A DNA stretch of 64,000 nt from Urophycis tenuis. Taxonomy: Eukaryota; Chordata; Actinopteri; Gadiformes; Phycidae. Position 1 is the stretch's first letter; the number at the start of each line of letters is the position of its first letter. The DNA lies in assembly GCA_036785325.1 (NCBI GenBank), contig JAXIVH010000018.1, positions 8,654,057 to 8,718,056 on the forward strand. Direction: 5' to 3'. Below the pieces are notes generated by a model. It made no database searches, had not been told where the DNA came from, and saw only the letters and a list, made by a program, of their open reading frames with translations. Shown piece by piece: positions 43,608 to 54,287 of the stretch. The position numbers and the translations under genes are program-made.

Positions 43608-43771
43608 CTCCATCCTCTGCCTCCAGTATGACTTGCAGGTACTTGAAGGAGCCAGACTGTTTGGGCTGAGAGATGGGCTCCTCGTAGTCCTGCAGCATCC
43701 GGTACACGTGAGACTCCAGGTTCAAACTGTTCCCATCATGCCCCCCCGGTGCCATCATGTGGGGCTCGGGG
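43608..43771 (-). CDS. pdlim4: pdlim4 coding exon (central linker)
   Basis: The acceptor is gattgtag and the donor is GGAG/gtgacc. It completes a split Ser codon (AG + C) and encodes SPEPHMMAPGGHDGNSLNLE, SHVYRMLQDYEEPISQPKQS, GSFKYLQVILEAEDGG. The segment VYRML...PKQSGSF.YLQ..LEA is the conserved ALP-family signature that precedes the LIM domain in PDLIM4. Phase 1 at the donor joins to GT at 35382 to give Gly. The donor GTGACC is weak at position +5. Confidence 0.94.
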
Positions 43772-43829
43772 CTACAATCATTCAAATTACAGAACATCAT
43801 TATATAATTCAAAGCAAAAAAACCCTAAA

Positions 43830-44339
43830 TTTAGCAAAGAATAAACTGTATTCCTTAAGAAAGAAGAATGAACACACTTTATTAAGTGTTTGTGAACCAA
43901 TCAGAGAATGTATGCATGCAGATCAAAACCTCACCCTTTGGATTCACTCTTTTTCTAGAGAGGAGAAGATAGAAAAATTCAGTGGAAGTGGAAAAGTCTG
44001 ATACAAGGGAATACTACTATGGAAGACTGGACAGATGTACACACAGGCATGCACACCCACATGCATGTGTGTGCGTGCATGTGCGTAACACATCCTTCCA
44101 CAGGCAAGAGTCAAAGAACTATAAAATCTCCCATGATGTCTGGCATGCAGTTTTACCTGTTTAGTAAAGCATTTAGACAAGCTTCATATGCAAATGTAAA
44201 TCTATAGCTCTGCATTGTTGTAAATCTGCTGCAGTAAATCTGACTCCTACAGGCCTACACTCCTCTGAAGTCCCTCCAAACCAAACAGCATTTCCACTTG
44301 TGCATGCGGCCTCCACATTCCCACAATCCTGGTGGTAAG
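43830..44339 (-). other. pdlim4 intron, no recognised feature
   Basis: A short intron of 859 bp between two coding exons. It contains only a CA/TG-rich patch at 44036-44090 and the (GA)n tract listed next. Confidence 0.5.

Positions 44340-44344
<5 letters not shown>

Positions 44345-44427
<83 letters not shown>
44345..44427. repeat. (GA)n microsatellite in pdlim4 intron
   Basis: About 83 bp of pure GA, read as (TC)n on the gene strand, some 200 bp downstream of a pdlim4 exon. Confidence 0.97.
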
Positions 44428-44429
<2 letters not shown>

Positions 44430-44630
44430 GAAAGGCAAAAGGGTCACAACTACACCTGATTGTAGATGTGTATTGATTTAAATCAACGTAAAATTTGGCG
44501 ATTTGCTTTCATAATTCCGTTGTTGAATTTGATTACACCTTTGATAGGGCCGTTTTAGTGTCTATACAGTATGTGTATTGAATGCGTATCTATACACAAA
44601 GAAAAAATAAAGTACATGAGACCTCCTAAC

Positions 44631-44941
44631 CTGTGGGTGGCGGTGCTGAGCTGGATACTTCCCATCTTGCCAGGCAGGGAGCAGTCTCCATTTCTGCCGT
44701 TTTGACCATACTGACCAGTTCCATTGCCATGGCTGTTGCCATGGGCATTCCCGTGGCCGTTCCTATTTCCATACGAGTAGCTGGGGCTGGTGTTGACTCT
44801 GGCATGTCCATTGTTCAGGTGAGCTTGTTGGGGGGCAAGTGGTGGCAGAAGGGGGGTGGGCTGGGTCTGAGTATGGGGCTCCAGGGTGTAGGATGGTTTC
44901 CGACTGTAGCCTCCGTATTCACTAGTAATCGGGCAGAATTT
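44631..44941 (-). CDS. pdlim4: pdlim4 coding exon (Asn/Gly/His-rich linker)
   Basis: The acceptor is gttttacag and the donor is CACAG/gttagg. 311 nt encode KFCPITSEYGGYSRKPSYTL, EPHTQTQPTPLLPPLAPQQA and a low-complexity stretch rich in N-G-H (NGHGNAHGNSHGNGTGQYGQ), then SLPGKMGSIQLSTATH. It ends with AG of a codon completed by C at 43771. The position, after the expected PDZ domain and before the VYRML exon, matches the variable proline-rich linker of PDLIM4. The (N/G/H) repeat seems a lineage-specific expansion. Upstream PDZ exons were not found within the window. Confidence 0.88.
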
Positions 44942-45132
44942 CTGTAAAACAAAATCAGAGATGGCGAGGGCTATTAGATGTGCAGTGCAAAGAAGAGCAG
45001 AAGGAGTCTGGGACATTAGGGTCTAAGGTTATATCAAATTAGCAACAGGGAGCTACTAATGGATGTCCCATGTTGTTTACGTCCAAAGAGGCATGATTTT
45101 TAAACTAACATTGTCATGTCACAACCTAACAG
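44942..45132 (-). other. pdlim4 intron continuing upstream
   Basis: This starts an intron that must extend beyond the window, because no PDZ-coding exon was found on the minus strand between 45 and 64 kb. If so it exceeds 19 kb and contains all elements listed to the right, unless the gene uses an internal start. Confidence 0.4.
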
Positions 45133-45436
45133 CAACTTTGTGATGACTTTTTAGTACTATTGTTGTGTATGTTATAATAAGCAATGTTGTACATGAAATG
45201 CGCCACACACCATGGCGCTAAACTATAAGTGTCCAAGAAGCTTAACCCTCTCACAGGTTAGGCTTCTTGGACATCTATAGTTACATACACTATGATGTGT
45301 GGGGATGTCTGGAGCTTCGTCTGAGCAGTGGTGTATTTTGATGTCCTCGTCTGAGTGAGGGTTAAGCTCTGTGGTGTTATAGTTCATTTATAACACTCAT
45401 ACACAACAATGGTTCTAAAAAAGTATCACAAAGTTG
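45133..45436. mobile_element. Fold-back MITE
   Basis: Arms caactttgtgatgacttttt at 45133 and aaaagtatcacaaagttg ending at 45436 are inverse, as are tactattgttgtgtatgtta and cactcatacacaacaatggt. A second internal hairpin aactataagtgtccaagaag / cttcttggacatctatagtt lies at 45223-45286. The whole 300 bp can fold on itself. The class is unknown. Confidence 0.65.
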
Positions 45437-45526
45437 TAGTGGGTCATAATACCCTTCTTTCTAGAGCTCACAGTCCAAAACAATTCTTTTTAAATCTCAT
45501 AGTATTCAAATTTGAATTTAATTCAC

Positions 45527-45551
45527 GCACGCACACACACACACACACACA
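45527..45551. repeat. (CA)n microsatellite
   Basis: Short CA repeat preceded by cacgcacg. Confidence 0.85.
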
Positions 45552-45779
45552 TGTGACTTGTTATTGTACTGCAGAGTGGTTTGTCAAATTGACAAAGACC
45601 TCTGCTGCTGTGGTTAAAAAAATAAACGCTACTTACAAAAACGTAGGGATATTTGGCTTTTGGGTGAAATTAATGGAAAATATAAAAAAGTTCACACTAC
45701 ACTGATATTATATAATGAAAGTAGGGCATTTAAGTAGAAGCAATATATTGAAAAAAAAGGCAAACAACAATGGTGGTGA

Positions 45780-46640
45780 TTTTGATGTCTCAATAACTTG
45801 TCATGTGCCCTTGAGCATCAATGACAGCTTGACACCAATGTCTCCCTCGCTGTTCACAAGTCGACTTATTGTCTGCTGAGGCATGGCATCCCACTCTTTT
45901 GAAGGGCGGTCCTCAGGTCATTGAGGTTCTGGGGTACAGAGTTACGAGCCTCTACACGGCGACTCAGCTGATTCCATAGGTTTTCTATGGGATTCAGGTC
46001 TGGAGAAAGTGCAGGCCACTCCATTTGAGGTACCTCAGTCTCCAGCAGCTGTTTCCTTATGATGCAACCTCGATGAGCTGGAGCATTGTTGTCCATGAAG
46101 ATGAAATTAGGTCTGTACTGTTTTTGCTGGGGCACAACGACTGGATTGATGATGTTATTCAGGTCGTTTAGGCTTGTAACTGTACCATTCACAAAGTGTA
46201 GGGCAGTTCTGTATTGACTAGACACACCTGCCCACACTGTAACACCACCGCCACCAAAGGCTCGTCTGGTGACAACAGAGGCTGATGCATAGCGCTTGTT
46301 GTTGATGATGGCCGCTTTGTTGGCGGCCATCATTTCTGCTCAACGTGAATCGACTTTCATCAGAGAAAAGCACTGAGGCCCATTGGTCCCTCACCCAGAG
46401 TAAATGCTCCCTGGCCCATGCAAAGCGATGACGTCTGTGCCTGGTGGTGTGGTCAGGTACAATTGCAGGTCGTCTAGCATGCAGACCACGCTGGTGTAAA
46501 CGGTTTCGAATGGTCTGACATGACACTTGGGTGCCTCTCATCTCCCTTAAATGTGCCTGGAGTTGAGTGGCATTCATTACCCGGTTCGGCAGGGCACTGT
46601 TCACAATGAGGCGGTCATCAGTGTGGAATGTGTTCAAAGG
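45780..46640 (-). pseudogene. Tc1-like transposase remnant, frameshifted
   Basis: The minus-strand frame 46637-46218 gives NRVMNATQLQAHLREMRGTQ, VSCQTIRNRLHQRGLHARRP, and the first catalytic Asp in VLFSDESRFTLSRNDGRQ. A second frame gives FGGGGVTVWAGVSSQYRTAL, the second Asp in FIFMDNNAPAHRGCIIRKQL and the last acidic residue in SPDLNPIENLWNQLSRRVEA. One frameshift near 46270 separates them. The N-terminal DNA-binding helices are missing upstream of 46640 and I did not find inverted ends. It is a different Tc1 lineage from the two others in the window. Confidence 0.88.
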
Positions 46641-47129
46641 GCGTCCACTTCAATGTCTCATATGCATGAGACATATGCATTCAAAAGTTTAGAGAAGGTC
46701 AAATTATGTTCACCTGTAAAGGTTATAGTGCATTTTAAGTTCATCCTGGAATTTCACCCGAAAGCCGAATATCCCACACGTTTTGTGAGTAGTGTATATT
46801 TTACAGTCTTCCTAAATAGCCTATTGTCACAAACATTATCGGCAAAAAGTGCTATTTTATATTTGATCATTTTAAAACACACTTGTTGTTCTTTTAATGT
46901 CTTTTGTAGGGTTTCTTCTTGTTTAATGCACCTTTTTGTTCAGTTTTTGTTAAGGGTCATTGTTGAGCTTGAACTCTATACAGTATTTAACAACTGTCAA
47001 AAGCCTATGTTTGAAAGATATTGTCTGGTTTGAATAAATAACGTTTTGTATACTTTTTACTTGGTTGTCATTTCCCCTTTTTTCATTTAAAACTGTTCCA
47101 AACCACTAATGAATATAAACAAGAATAAG
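46641..47129. other. No recognisable gene
   Basis: T-rich plus-strand frame 46551-47033 has no recognisable domain. AATAAA occurs at 47034. I could not decide whether this is a 3' UTR remnant. Confidence 0.35.
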
Positions 47130-47260
47130 GATTCAAGGATTCAAAGGTTTTATTGTCATGTGTGCAGTAAAGAAACACGTTTGTTTCCCTGAACAATGAA
47201 ATGCTTACTTTGCTGCCCACACTGGATACCATATATAAATAATGTATAAAATAGAATAAA
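47130..47260 (-). mobile_element. LINE 3' end (Rex1-like)
   Basis: aaggattcaaggattcaaag, gttttattgtcatgtgtgca and gaacaatgaaatgcttactt on the plus strand are the complement of a LINE 3' UTR with short-unit tail. Confidence 0.6.
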
Positions 47261-47384
47261 CTGTACAATAAAAACTCAAATAAAAAATAAAAATATATAA
47301 AATAAAAATAAAGAAAAATAAAATAGAAATATGTTGCAGGGACTACTCAAATCATCATAATGGTGTGATTGCCCAGGGACTACA

Positions 47385-47500
47385 GGTGGAAAATGGCAAT
47401 CTGCTAGAACCTGGCACAATGTATATTCTCTTGTACAAGATTAATGTCTTATTGTGCGTTGTCCCTGTCTTGAAATAAATAAAATTCCAATTCCAATTAC
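47385..47500 (+). mobile_element. LINE 3' end
   Basis: gcccagggactacaggtgga, aaatggcaatctgctagaac and a final tgtccctgtcttgaaataaa with (AATTCC)n tail. This is a LINE 3' UTR type common in fish, without coding part. Confidence 0.55.
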
Positions 47501-48445
47501 AATTGTATGCATCAAAGCAAGCATCTAGAGGAGATTGCCAAGTATTGATATATACACTGTGTATCGCAATATAGCCTAACAATAACGCAATGATATTCAT
47601 AGGCCATACACTGTTAAAAGTGATTTGGCCTTTTAGTCAGATGAACTATTGTTGTCAAGCTGGGGAAACTCATTGCCCATTGCAACAAAGTAATAAGAGT
47701 TACAACAACTTCAACTTAAAAAAAAGCGTGGAAACTCATCAAAAACCCATAATAATCTGTTCTGGTAACTTCATAATGTACACGTTGTACGTAAAATGAG
47801 CATTTCAACCAATGCGCATGAGCACGCAGTGTAACGTCACTCGCACAGATTAGAATACTCGCGATTAGAAAATCCCAGGCAAGCCGTCCAAGTAAGTACA
47901 AAAAAATATTTTTAGCAAAGTTAGTTCATCTGTAGGCAATGAGCATTAATCGTCTAACGTCTCTCCGTCTCAAATGGTCCGTCTGTGATGAATATTTAAT
48001 GTTTAGGTTGTTTTCGGAAATACATTAGCATGTAGCGCTAGCTGGCTAGCGCTGCCCAAAACAGCAAGCATTTAAGGTAGAGTTGAGCCTCATACTCGAC
48101 TGTAACAAGCATTCTGCACTGATAATATGCTCTTATACAAGTGGAAATGCGAGACCTGTCCTCATTATTACAGAAAAATGTAAACAGTGGGGAACATTAT
48201 ACCTGGGCCAACCCGCTAACGTTAACCCTTGTGGGTCCCTCCAATTTCCATCTTTTCGGGTCCCTCGCGCCAAAAATGTATATGCAAAAACAATGGTATA
48301 AATTAATCATATATCAATATTTCTTTCTGCTTTTTTTTTTGCATAAATCTCTTAAACCACTTCAGCTCTGCTCAAAACTACCAAACAGGTAGGTTGAGGG
48401 ACCTCAAAGGGTGTAAAAAGTGTTACCAGTGTATAATAGACCTGT

Positions 48446-48932
48446 AAAGGCTGGTTTATGCTTCTGCGTAGGGATTGCGTCATGATCACGCAATGGCCAC
48501 ACAGTTGCTCGGACGCAGTCATGAGCCCGTGATATTTCTGCGTAGGGATTGCGTGGGGTTTACGTCTCGAAATGCAATTCATTGCCACACCGGTAGAGGG
48601 ACCAGAATGACCGTATGTAATGACTGATATATGAATGAATGAATGATATATAAATGTTGTCGCTAATCAGTCGAAGCATTTATCAAGGCCGTGTTTACAC
48701 CGTGGCGGTGTTTACGAGTGGAAACCGGAAAAGCGATCTCCAGCCAATGTAGTTCGCGGACCAATCACAGCCGAAGCCGCTGCGTTGGGATTGCGTCGCC
48801 TCGACGCGCGTCTAAGATTTGGGGAGGTGCACGTCGAGGGCGTATAGGGTCCGTAAAGGGTCCGCAAAGGGTCCGCAGCCCCCCAGCGTTGCGTCGATGC
48901 GGAAGTATAAACGAAGCATAACTCAGCCTTTA
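48446..48932. mobile_element. PIF/Harbinger-like MITE
   Basis: The left end is aaaggctggtttatgcttct-gcgtagg and the right end is acgaagcataactcagcctt-t, whose inverse is aaaggctgagttatgcttcg. Internal units ggattgcgt and gggtccgcaaagggtccg recur. Termini GGCTG.TTTATGCTTC are of the PIF/Harbinger type, usually flanked by a TWA duplication. Here TAA and TTA flank the ends but are not identical. Related pieces occur at 13101 and 25150. Confidence 0.72.
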
Positions 48933-49194
48933 GATGCAGCTCACATGTCGTGATAGGTGATTATTTTTCATGTACGTTACTGGTATGAGTGCCGTCATCA
49001 TAGACTGGCCGTTACCAGAGCGATGTTAATGAATAAATTAATGTTTATTTCATGTTAGGATACATTAAAATTTGGAAACTTTAAATTGTGAACTGTGCAA
49101 TTTTTCAGAGATTTAAAGTGATATATAGTTTCTGCATCTAAAAATACACAATAAGGGAACTGAACTTAGTGTGTTTTGTGCTGATAACAGTTGT

Positions 49195-51520
49195 ATATGT
49201 TTTTGTCTTTCATTTTTCTGTACAGGGTTACTTCACTTCAGTGTAGGCTGTGCTGTTTGGGGCAACTGCCCCTCAATGAGGTGGTCCTGCAAGTGTTGCA
49301 ATTTCTCCTCGCCAAACCAACGCACACTAATTGTCCATTATAAACTGAAGCACTGTCATCAGGCAAGGAACTGTCCTCTTCCCTGTGTCTATGCAGGCTG
49401 CTTGTGCTCCTTCAGGACAGAATCATCTCTGAAGAAACATTTAACCAGAGACCATAGTTTCAGAGACTTGCAGTGATACACAGTATGTTGCACATTTAAA
49501 AATACACATACAAAATAAGGAAACTGTTAAATGTCCCTTTAAAGACTGTAGTTTCAGTCCAGTGTGTACAGTACTTTTTGTGCACATAAGAGTAAGAAAC
49601 ATCACCTCTGTTCCATTGACAATTTTAGAGAAAACCTCTATGAAAATTTTATTCCAGGCACTTCAAACTCTGAAAGTACAGACTTTGAGACACATTCAGA
49701 AGATGATGTAGACTTAACAAATGATTTCATAGAGGATCAAGACTTGCATGATTTGCTTCAACATAAAGTAGCATCTCTCTTACTGCGTATGCAAACAAAT
49801 TTGCATGTGTCTAAAACAACAACTCAGGAAATAATAAATGAACTTTGTAGTATTAGCTCAGTTGTAGAAGAGTGCACACCAAAAATAATTGAAAGTGTTC
49901 TGATTAAGCATAACTGTGCAGTAAACAGTGCAGTCACTGCTGCTATAACAGAGATAGTTAAAAAAGTAAACCCTCTAAGTTTCTTGTCGAAAGACGGGCC
50001 TTTAGTTCTGAATACAGAAGAGCAACTTTTTACAAGAAACATTTTAAAGTGATTGAGCCGATTGAATATGTTTTAGATGCATCTCCAAGACGGAAATTTG
50101 TTTATATTCCGGTTTTGAAAGTCCTGACAGAGCTGTTAAATCGTAATGATGTGTTAGATAAAGTCTTGGAGACAGAACATATTAAAACATTTGAACACTC
50201 TCGGTACAAAACATACAGAGACGGTCTATATTACAAAGACAATATTTTGCTCTCGTCAGAAGATCTTAGCATTGCCCTAGGACTGTATATAGACGACTTC
50301 GAAGTTTGTAACCCATTACGGACATCCAAAAAAAAGCACAAGATCTGTGCAGTCTATTGGGTGATCTCAAATTTACCAATACGGTAAAGATCATCTGTAC
50401 AGTCAATCTACCTCGCATGTCTGTGTCATAGCAATGATGTGAAGAAATATGGGTATGGAGCCATTCTTGAACCACTGATAAAAGACCTTGAAGTACTTGA
50501 GCAGCAAGGATTGTATGTTCAGAAATTGGGAACAACCGTTAGAGGTACTGTGCTATACGTGTCTGCGGACAACTTGGGGGCCCATTCACTTGCTGGGTTT
50601 CATGAGAGTTTTAATGTCGATAAATTTTGCCGGTTTTGTTTAGCAAGTCGGCCAGATATTGACACTCACGAGGTAAAGGAGGGAGTATTTCCACTCCGGA
50701 CAGTTGAGGCTCACAAACGGGACCTTAAACAGACATCAGTTTGTTTCTGTGAATGGAGTAAAGAGTGACTGTGTTCTCGATACTATCGGTGGGAATTCCC
50801 ACGAAAACTGGGCACTGTTGAGGCTTCTGCCGTTGATAATCGTCAGTCACATTATACCAGAAGGTGACAAAACTTGGGGGATTATATTAGATTTGAAATA
50901 AATAGTAGAGCTTCTGGCTCGTGGACATTTTTCAGAAGAGACATTGGCATACCTGGAGTGTAAAATCTCTGATCACAGGTGCCTATTAAAAGAGGTATTT
51001 CCTGATTTCCACCTCCTGCCAAAGCACCACTTTTTAGAACACTACCCCGAGCTGATTCGGAGATTTGGACCGCTGATTGACTTTTGGACCATTAGGTTTG
51101 AAGCCAAACATAGCTTCTGTAAAAGGGTTGTTCATGATTCTCACAACTTCAGAAACATCTTGCTCACTCTATCAACAAAACACCAGCTTACTTTAGCTTA
51201 CCACCTAGACTTGCCAAGTCTTTTCAGACCTGATCTGGAAGTTGGACACACTGCAGTTGTTCCACCTGATGCACTCGAGCACTCCATGAGGCAGGCTGTA
51301 GAGCTTAACTTATGGAAACATAAGTCTTGTGTCTCTTGCAACTCATGCCTGCCTTTATGGCACCAAGTATTCAGAGGGTATGTTTCTGTCCGTGGGGCAC
51401 ACCAGTGGCCTTCCTGACTTTGGGAAGCTGGTTAAAATTGTAGTTCTGTCCAGCAAAGTGTCTTTCATCATAAAACCATATCATGCATGTATCGTACATG
51501 GAACACCTGCAGAGTTATGA
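49195..51520 (+). pseudogene. Transposase-like ORF of the CACTA-like element
   Basis: A ttctgtacag acceptor is followed by a Cys/His region WSCKCCNFSSPNQRTLIVHY, KLKHCHQARNCPLPCVYAGC, SSLKKHLTRDHS. Next come an acidic and helical part (49564-50052) and YKTYRDGLYYKDNILLSSED, LYIDDFEVCNPLRTSKKKHK, ICAVYWVISNLPIR (stop), SIYLACLCHSNDVKKYGYGA, VLYVSADNLGAHSLAGFHES, KFCRFCLASRPDI, then in another frame GGNSHENWALLRLLPLIIVS, YLECKISDHRCLLKEVFPDF, FWTIRFEAKHSFCKRVVHDS. This matches a large family of uncharacterised teleost proteins that I associate with CACTA-type transposases. One nonsense codon (50385), one frame change (about 50760) and a probable deletion after DCVL inactivate it. Confidence 0.65.
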
Positions 51521-51933
51521 GTTGATGAAAAAACAGTCTTCTGAACTGGTGATTGTGGACTTACATGAACTAAATGGATATCAACCCCTGTATCCATACA
51601 CAAAAGCAGGCAAACTGATGGTGAAACCAAAAGTTTTCTTGCTTCATTAAGGTATATTTGAGCTATATATATTTTACTTAAAATTGTATGTTCCTCTCCT
51701 TCCTCTGAAAAACACATGCAGTATGTTATGTTATTCTGTTTAAAACCTGTTTTTACGTTTATGTATACATAAACGTAAAAACAGATTTTAAACAGAATAA
51801 CATTCATGTTTCTTTATTGTTTATTTCATTGTTGTTATTATTATTATTGTTGTTATTTCATTGTTCATTTTTGTCTTTTTTCTTGTCCTTTTTTACTCCA
51901 TAGAAGTCCTGAGAGTTTCTCAGTCACAAGAAG

Positions 51934-52962
51934 ATGCTTTTGCATGTGATCATGTCAGCACAGGACATTAGAAAGCTCCGCTTGGACTCTGTTTCAGTTT
52001 CGGTTGATGGCCTGAAACTGTTGTTAAAAAACAAACTGCAGTTATGCTCTCCATTTGACTTCCAATATGAAGATGAGGATTTCAAAGACTTCTGTAACCT
52101 CATGTGTATTGATGATCTACCAAAGGAGAAAGTGACATTGCAAGTGATTTCCTGCCCTGTCTCTTCAGACTCAAGTTTGGACATTTGTAGCTCTGCTCTG
52201 CCATCATCTCCGGCATCCTCTTCAGCTTATCCATCATCTCCCACGACATCCTCTTCATTGAGCAGCCAAACAGAGGGCTTTGCAGGTCGGCGTTCACAGC
52301 AGTGGCCAGCTCATTTCCCCATTCCCACCTTCTCATACGATGTTGAGCTGAGGCTCAGGCAGGGCAATGACGCTTTTAGAGAAAGTGGAGCACGTCTATC
52401 CATTTCAAGAGACATGAAGTCTGAGATTCTGCTCAAACTTGCTGAAACAATGTATTCATTCATGACCTACCCAACTCCTGAACATTTTGGATGTGTAGCC
52501 AGGGCACTTGTTGAAAAACACCCTTGCCTTACAGAACCTGGCTCCACATCCGGATGGTATGGATGGAAACACAGTGTGAAGTTCAAGATGGGCAATTACA
52601 GACAGAAATTGAAAGGTGTTGGCTGTCAAGAATTGGAGGTCAATTCTGAGAAAAGAGGTGCTGGGGACACACGAGGAAAGAGAAACAAAGTAAAGAAACC
52701 TAGACGGTCTGAAACAAATTTTCTTCCAGATCTCCCCCAGGGAAGAGACAGCAGAAGTCTTGAAGAAGATAGAGAAAAGATGAGAAAAACAACCCCAAAC
52801 CTGGCCTACACCGATGATGCAATAAACGCCACATACGCACTGAGAAAACAGGAGGTCGTTGAAGAGGAGCCACCTGTGGCCGAAATGAGAGTCAGATGGC
52901 CCGCCCTTTTTACTGAAAGACAGGTAGAATGTGTACATTTTTTCTTAGTCATTGTGAAGTAG
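51934..52962 (+). CDS. Second ORF of the CACTA-like element (SAMD3-like), open 342 codons
   Basis: An uninterrupted frame is preceded by a tccatag acceptor-like sequence. It starts MLLHVIMSAQDIRKLRLDSV, has a small N-terminal ubiquitin-like or PB1-like segment (SVSVDGLKLLLKNKLQLCSP, DFQYEDEDFKDFCNLM), a Ser/Pro-rich linker (SSALPSSPASSSAYPSSPTT), then the conserved part KSEILLKLAETMYSFMTYPT, ALVEKHPCLTEPGSTSGWYG, WKHSVKFKMGNYRQKLKGVG and RVRWPALFTERQ. Teleost annotations often label proteins with this last block 'sterile alpha motif domain-containing 3-like'. It ends by reading into an intron-like gtagaatg after ERQ, so a further exon may have existed. Being open for over 1 kb it may be the least decayed part of the element. 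Confidence 0.6.
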   Translation: MLLHVIMSAQDIRKLRLDSVSVSVDGLKLLLKNKLQLCSPFDFQYEDEDFKDFCNLMCIDDLPKEKVTLQVISCPVSSDSSLDICSSALPSSPASSSAYPSSPTTSSSLSSQTEGFAGRRSQQWPAHFPIPTFSYDVELRLRQGNDAFRESGARLSISRDMKSEILLKLAETMYSFMTYPTPEHFGCVARALVEKHPCLTEPGSTSGWYGWKHSVKFKMGNYRQKLKGVGCQELEVNSEKRGAGDTRGKRNKVKKPRRSETNFLPDLPQGRDSRSLEEDREKMRKTTPNLAYTDDAINATYALRKQEVVEEEPPVAEMRVRWPALFTERQVECVHFFLVIVK

Positions 52963-53269
52963 TAATGCTGTATAGTGTATATTGCAGGGCTCTATGCTAA
53001 CATTCCTCACAAGGAGCATATGTTTTACTTAGTTTATACTGATTTGTTAAACTTACAATTGATTTGTTAAACTTATAGCCTTCTTTCTTAGCATGTATGA
53101 ATTATCATGAGAACAAGGACTGACATATCAGTCTGATTTTAACATTAATAAACTCAATAACCTGTCACACAAGCCAACTCCATGTTCTCCCTGTGTGGTG
53201 GCTAGGGACAGGTAAGGACAGTCTGAGGACACTGAGTTAATATTATTAATGAAATATGTACCTTGAGAC

Positions 53270-54287
53270 CAGTGGTTCCCACAGGATTTTTGTAGACTAT
53301 TGTGGGGGGCTCGCAATCCTCTAGGGGGGTCCGGGGGCATGCCCCCCCGGGAGAAAAAATTCAGTAGATTTCATTTAAATGCATCAATCTGGTGAATTTT
53401 GAGAACCAATTTATGACATATCAATTACTGACAAATTACTTACAAACTGCTGGTACTGATATGAATGTTGATGACACAATGTGTCATACTAAATGGGGTT
53501 GAGGAGTTTTCAGAAAGCATTTGTACAAAAATGACTAAAACACAGTCGTGACTGAGCCTTTATACTACTAGTGAACGGTCAAGCGCGCAGCTGGGGGGGC
53601 GGGGGGTCACGAGGACGCTTTGCCATGACGACGGGGGGAAACAGAACGTTGGGGAGCCAATCCAGCCGCGGTGATATTAAACGCTGCAGCCCACCTGTGT
53701 TGGCATTGAGCTGCTAGTGAAGTCTATTTAACTAGGTGAAATGAGTCCGGAGCTAGTGAGCGGAGCGGAGCGCGAGCGAGCGAGGAGCGGATGGAATGTT
53801 GCTGCAGCGTGGAGCGGTTTTTTATTCAGACGCCGGAGCGGCCGCTCTGTTCCGCTCCAGTGTCGCTCCGATACCGCTCACACCACGAGTCTGAGGCATG
53901 CCCAAATCCAAACGTGTCTTCTTGTTGCACTTGTCTATCTTTTAAAATAAATGTTCTATGACTGAAATATATTGCCGTTGCTCTTAGTTCTTTAGTATGT
54001 ACGTTTTCTGTTTAAGGTGGCAATTCGTAGTAGATTATTTCTCCCTCATTTAAATTGGAGCGAGCGTGGAGCGATTTCAGTGGAGCGGGGAGCGAAAATG
54101 AGCGGAGCGGCCGGACGCGATTTAGAGCGAGGAGCGGCCGAGAGAACAGCCGTCTGAGAGAGGAGCGGAATATTCGCACCGCTCAGCTCCGCTCACTAGC
54201 TCTGGTCCGGGCGGATATTGAAACTATGGCGGCCGAAATTAGACTATGGCGGTGCGCCATAGTCTCGTCAATGTGTGGGAAACACTG
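53270..54287 (+). mobile_element. Complete hAT MITE with 8-bp target duplication (copy 2)
   Basis: It starts CAGTGGTTCCCACAGG and ends tgtgtgggaaacactg. CTTGAGAC is duplicated exactly at 53262-53269 and 54288-54295. Internal landmarks are gggggtccgggggcatgccc and the nested ggagcg-rich MITE. No transposase is encoded. Copy 1 at 383-1048 is the same compound unit without its left end. Confidence 0.95.
53750..54204 (+). mobile_element. Nested ggagcg-rich MITE (copy 2)
   Basis: The ends gagctagtgagcggagcgga and ccgctcagctccgctcacta-gctctg are inverse. It is collinear with 553-964 but carries an extra gcgagcgagcgaggagcgga segment absent from copy 1. Confidence 0.65.

Noticed and set aside
48446..48932. 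TAA/TTA flanks as proof of Harbinger insertion
   Set aside because: The two flanking triplets are not identical direct repeats, so the assignment rests on terminal sequence only.
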